A stretch of 64,000 nt of DNA from Parapedobacter sp051400755 (GTDB lineage: Bacteria; Bacteroidota; Bacteroidia; Sphingobacteriales; Sphingobacteriaceae). The notes under the pieces were generated by a model. That model was not told the DNA's origin. It worked only from the letters and a program-made list of their open reading frames with translations, and did no database searches. Positions within the stretch are counted from its first letter, which is position 1. Each line of letters begins with the position of its first letter. The stretch lies in assembly GCF_051400755.1 (NCBI RefSeq), contig NZ_JBLFFL010000001.1, positions 1,116,001 to 1,180,000 on the forward strand, read 5' to 3'. The position numbers were made by a program, and so were the translations under genes. Of the stretch, positions 61,957 to 64,000 are shown in pieces.

Positions 61957-64000
61957 TTATTTGACATTCACCAGCACCTTTATTTTGCTCACCCCGCTTC
62001 CGCCATATTCCTGCAAGGCCTTGCCAATCACCTGCCCCACGCCCACGTTGGCAGGATCGGCCCTCATCGCCACACCGGGTATGGAGGAGGTCACCAGCAA
62101 ATCGCCCCGCTTAATGGGTCCGCCCTCCAGGCACACCTTGGTGGGGATGACGCCCACCACGCCCATCGGCACCTTTTCGGAGATATCCGTATCGATGTGT
62201 TCTTCGGTCAGCAGCACGCCCGGTTTGGTCGCGTACACGCCCACCACCAAAGTAGAGTAGGGTGCGTTAGATTTTTCCACGGTACGGTCTTCATCTACGG
62301 CGATGACCAATACATCCCCCGGTTCATATTGGGCAAAAGCACCCGTCACATCAAAGGCTTCAGCGATGTCTGCTCCACTGCTCTGTGTGCCGCCATTGAA
62401 AAAGCCCCGTCCCGCCGAGTTGATGCGGGCCACATTCACGGTGCCCGGATTGCCGCTTTTGAACAATGCCAACGACCCATTGCTGTGGCCTTCTACCGTC
62501 AATACTGGGTTTGTGTTGGCTGTATTATAATTCACCAGCCGCGCGGCTCTGCCATTGCTGAAATTGGGCGTCCACGCATACAGCGCATTCCCCGTACCGT
62601 CGGCCGTGGCTTCCACCCCATCTCCGGTATTCGTTGCATTCGCTGTAATGCCATTGCCATTGCCCTCGGCGATAGCGATCAGCGCTGGTCCATTCCCGGC
62701 AGGATTGGAAGCATAAAACAGTCCCGCGAACCCGCCCGTACCGGAAGAAACGCCATAAACGCCTGCCGTTCCGAAATTGGAAAATTGGGAGTTGACCTCC
62801 CCGCGGACCGCCGGAGAAGTACCCGTCACGCGGTCCACCAGGAAGTTGCCCGCGGTGCCGTTGCCGACGGTCGTCACCGAAATCACATCACTCGTATTGG
62901 ATTCATTGTAAATATTGAATCGTCCGGCGCGGCCTGTGGCAAACGTGGGTACCCACGCATATAGCGCATTGCCGCTTCCGTCGATATTGGCTTCCACGGC
63001 ATTACCGTTCTTCCCGGCGTTGGCCGTAATGGCATTGCCATTGCCATCGGTCAGCGATACCAAGGCTGCACCATTCCCACTGGGGTTCGATGCATGGAAA
63101 AGTCCGGCAAAACCGCCCGTGCCGGACGAGGTGCCAAAGACCGCTGCTGCACCGAAGTTGCCGAAGATGGTTTTCACTTCACCCCGCACCGCAGCGGCCA
63201 CGCTATTGGTATTGTTTACCAGGAAAGAAGCGGCATTGCCCTGTGTGTTGTCGGGGATGTTGCCATTGCCATTCGTCTCCACTTCGATCGTATTGCCCAG
63301 CGTATTGATTTGATTGAGGTTTTCAAACCGGCCCGCCCGCCCGGAGCCGTTATTCAGTCCGACCTGACCGAACACGCCGATGGCATTACCTGAATTGTTC
63401 GTGGTGACGAATCCGCGGACGCCGTAACCCCCACCATCATTGCGTCCGACCACGGCTCCCGCGATGTCACTGGTCGTCCGTCCGACCACGGCTTCTCCGC
63501 CGCCGTTATTGTCTCCGATGATCCCGGCCGAGGTCTGGGCCGTCGTGATACCATGCACAGCAAAACCCGCGCCCGTAGAAGACCGTACGCCCGCGCCGTT
63601 GCCCGAAGAAGAAACGTTGACCACCGTTCCATTTCCGAGGGTGCTGGCTTCCATTACATTGCTGTTATTGGCATTGTTGTAGATCGCGATGTTGGCCGCA
63701 CTGCCGTTATTGCTCGTAGCGGTAAGGCCGGTGCCCGTATTGCTGTTCGCATAGACGCCGGTACCGCCCCCTGACGCATTGCCATATACCCCAAGTCCGT
63801 CGGGGGTAAGCCCGTAGACCCCCCAGCCCGATCCCCCATGCGAACCCCAAACGCCAATGCCCAAGCCTCCTGTGCCGTTGTTTATCCCCCTCACGCCACT
63901 TGAAAATCCACCGGGAGCGGTACTGTTTACGATTCCCCTGATCGCGGCGATGCTGGAGGTAGCGGTGTTGTTAATGCCTTCCACAGACGCGCCATCGCCA
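61957..64000 (-). CDS. Large Gly/Asn-rich tandem-repeat protein with tail-fibre-like C-terminus (5' end outside window)
   Basis: The frame is open to the window edge, so at least 680 residues are seen and the N-terminus is missing (the GTG at 63984 is only an internal codon). The visible part is a low-complexity Gly/Asn/Ala/Thr parallel-beta-helix-like region with two near-identical repeats of about 110 residues (each starting near AAVRGE/PAVRGEV and containing SSGTGGFAGLF and NALYAWVP/NALYAWTP). A C-terminal globular domain of about 140 residues begins at GADIAEAFDV and includes YEPGDVLVIAVDED, VVGVYATKPGVLL, GGPIKRGDLLVTSS and VGQVIGKALQ, similar to the C-terminal domain of phage-tail-type or chaperone-peptidase proteins (resemblance only). 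Likely a surface or spike protein. Confidence 0.75.
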   Translation of the reverse strand, partial: GDGASVEGINNTATSSIAAIRGIVNSTAPGGFSSGVRGINNGTGGLGIGVWGSHGGSGWGVYGLTPDGLGVYGNASGGGTGVYANSNTGTGLTATSNNGSAANIAIYNNANNSNVMEASTLGNGTVVNVSSSGNGAGVRSSTGAGFAVHGITTAQTSAGIIGDNNGGGEAVVGRTTSDIAGAVVGRNDGGGYGVRGFVTTNNSGNAIGVFGQVGLNNGSGRAGRFENLNQINTLGNTIEVETNGNGNIPDNTQGNAASFLVNNTNSVAAAVRGEVKTIFGNFGAAAVFGTSSGTGGFAGLFHASNPSGNGAALVSLTDGNGNAITANAGKNGNAVEANIDGSGNALYAWVPTFATGRAGRFNIYNESNTSDVISVTTVGNGTAGNFLVDRVTGTSPAVRGEVNSQFSNFGTAGVYGVSSGTGGFAGLFYASNPAGNGPALIAIAEGNGNGITANATNTGDGVEATADGTGNALYAWTPNFSNGRAARLVNYNTANTNPVLTVEGHSNGSLALFKSGNPGTVNVARINSAGRGFFNGGTQSSGADIAEAFDVTGAFAQYEPGDVLVIAVDEDRTVEKSNAPYSTLVVGVYATKPGVLLTEEHIDTDISEKVPMGVVGVIPTKVCLEGGPIKRGDLLVTSSIPGVAMRADPANVGVGQVIGKALQEYGGSGVSKIKVLVNVK

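Noticed and set aside
61732..62964. 410-residue plus-strand open frame
   Set aside because: Antisense to ruvX and the repeat protein; the His-rich composition is an artefact of the opposite reading of Gly/Asn-rich codons.
1..64000. CRISPR arrays, tRNA or rRNA genes, intact insertion sequences, prophage
   Set aside because: No regularly spaced repeats, no cloverleaf-like sequence with a TpsiC motif, no transposase, integrase or capsid genes were seen on either strand.

Overview
The window reads as chromosomal DNA of a Bacteroidota bacterium, most likely a sphingobacterium-like member (Parapedobacter/Pedobacter relatives). This placement is inferred from gene content, not proven. Supporting signs are SusC/SusD pairs, an ECF sigma/FecR/STN-SusC relay, DUF4295 beside rpmG and rpmB, a DUF6377 regulator, BshC (bacillithiol), and promoter boxes of the Bacteroidota type (TTG, then about 19 nt, then TAnnTTTG) with few Shine-Dalgarno sequences. 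By eye base composition is moderately GC-rich, with more AT-rich stretches around the RhuM gene and the sigma/FecR locus. I saw no tRNA, rRNA, CRISPR array or intact insertion sequence.

Layout. 1-8 kb (minus strand): a lone TonB-dependent receptor, a seven-repeat FG-GAP lipoprotein, a response regulator/histidine kinase/membrane protein cluster with overlapping genes, and a small lipoprotein. Two broken relatives of that lipoprotein flank the cluster. 8-17.3 kb: DUF4833 plus an exported PIMT-like methyltransferase, bshC, rimO, ftsY, DUF4295-rpmG-rpmB, rbfA-aat, an FMN 2-hydroxy-acid oxidase and scpA. 17.4-22.3 kb: dxs, a PagL-like outer-membrane protein and a PafA-like alkaline phosphatase. 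22.3-31.6 kb: a polysaccharide utilisation locus (PUL) of DUF6377 regulator, SusC, SusD, GH30 and a surface glycan-binding lipoprotein, closed by a strong terminator. Its order resembles the known beta-1,6-glucan locus of Bacteroides. 31.6-37.6 kb: uvrA, rhuM-like and a gamma-glutamyltransferase. 37.6-49.8 kb: a second PUL of ECF sigma, FecR, STN-SusC, SusD, DUF1080, a Tat-exported Gfo/Idh oxidoreductase, a second DUF1080 and a GH127-like enzyme. 49.8-64 kb: an ABC permease, an esterase, an FG-GAP protein, a metallophosphoesterase, hemH, ispH, a serine hydrolase, ndk, a small outer-membrane protein, an IPT/TIG lipoprotein, ybeY, ruvX and the C-terminal part of a large repeat protein cut by the window end.

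How the genes work together. The GH30 PUL should bind, cut and import a beta-glucan. The second PUL combines a hydrolase with an oxidoreductase and two 3-keto-glycoside-acting DUF1080 proteins, which suggests oxidative, elimination-type cleavage of a glycoside. The housekeeping block serves translation (rimO, rbfA, ribosomal proteins, aat, ybeY), membrane targeting (ftsY), chromosome segregation (scpA), isoprenoids (dxs, ispH), haem and DNA repair.

Most unusual structure: about 3.3 kb around the two-component cluster begins and ends inside broken copies of the same lipoprotein family, and both copies break at the same Trp-Gly-Tyr codons, as if a tandem array had been cut out of phase. Second: several minus- and plus-strand genes have a TAnnTTTG box only 4-7 nt from the start codon, which predicts leaderless mRNAs.
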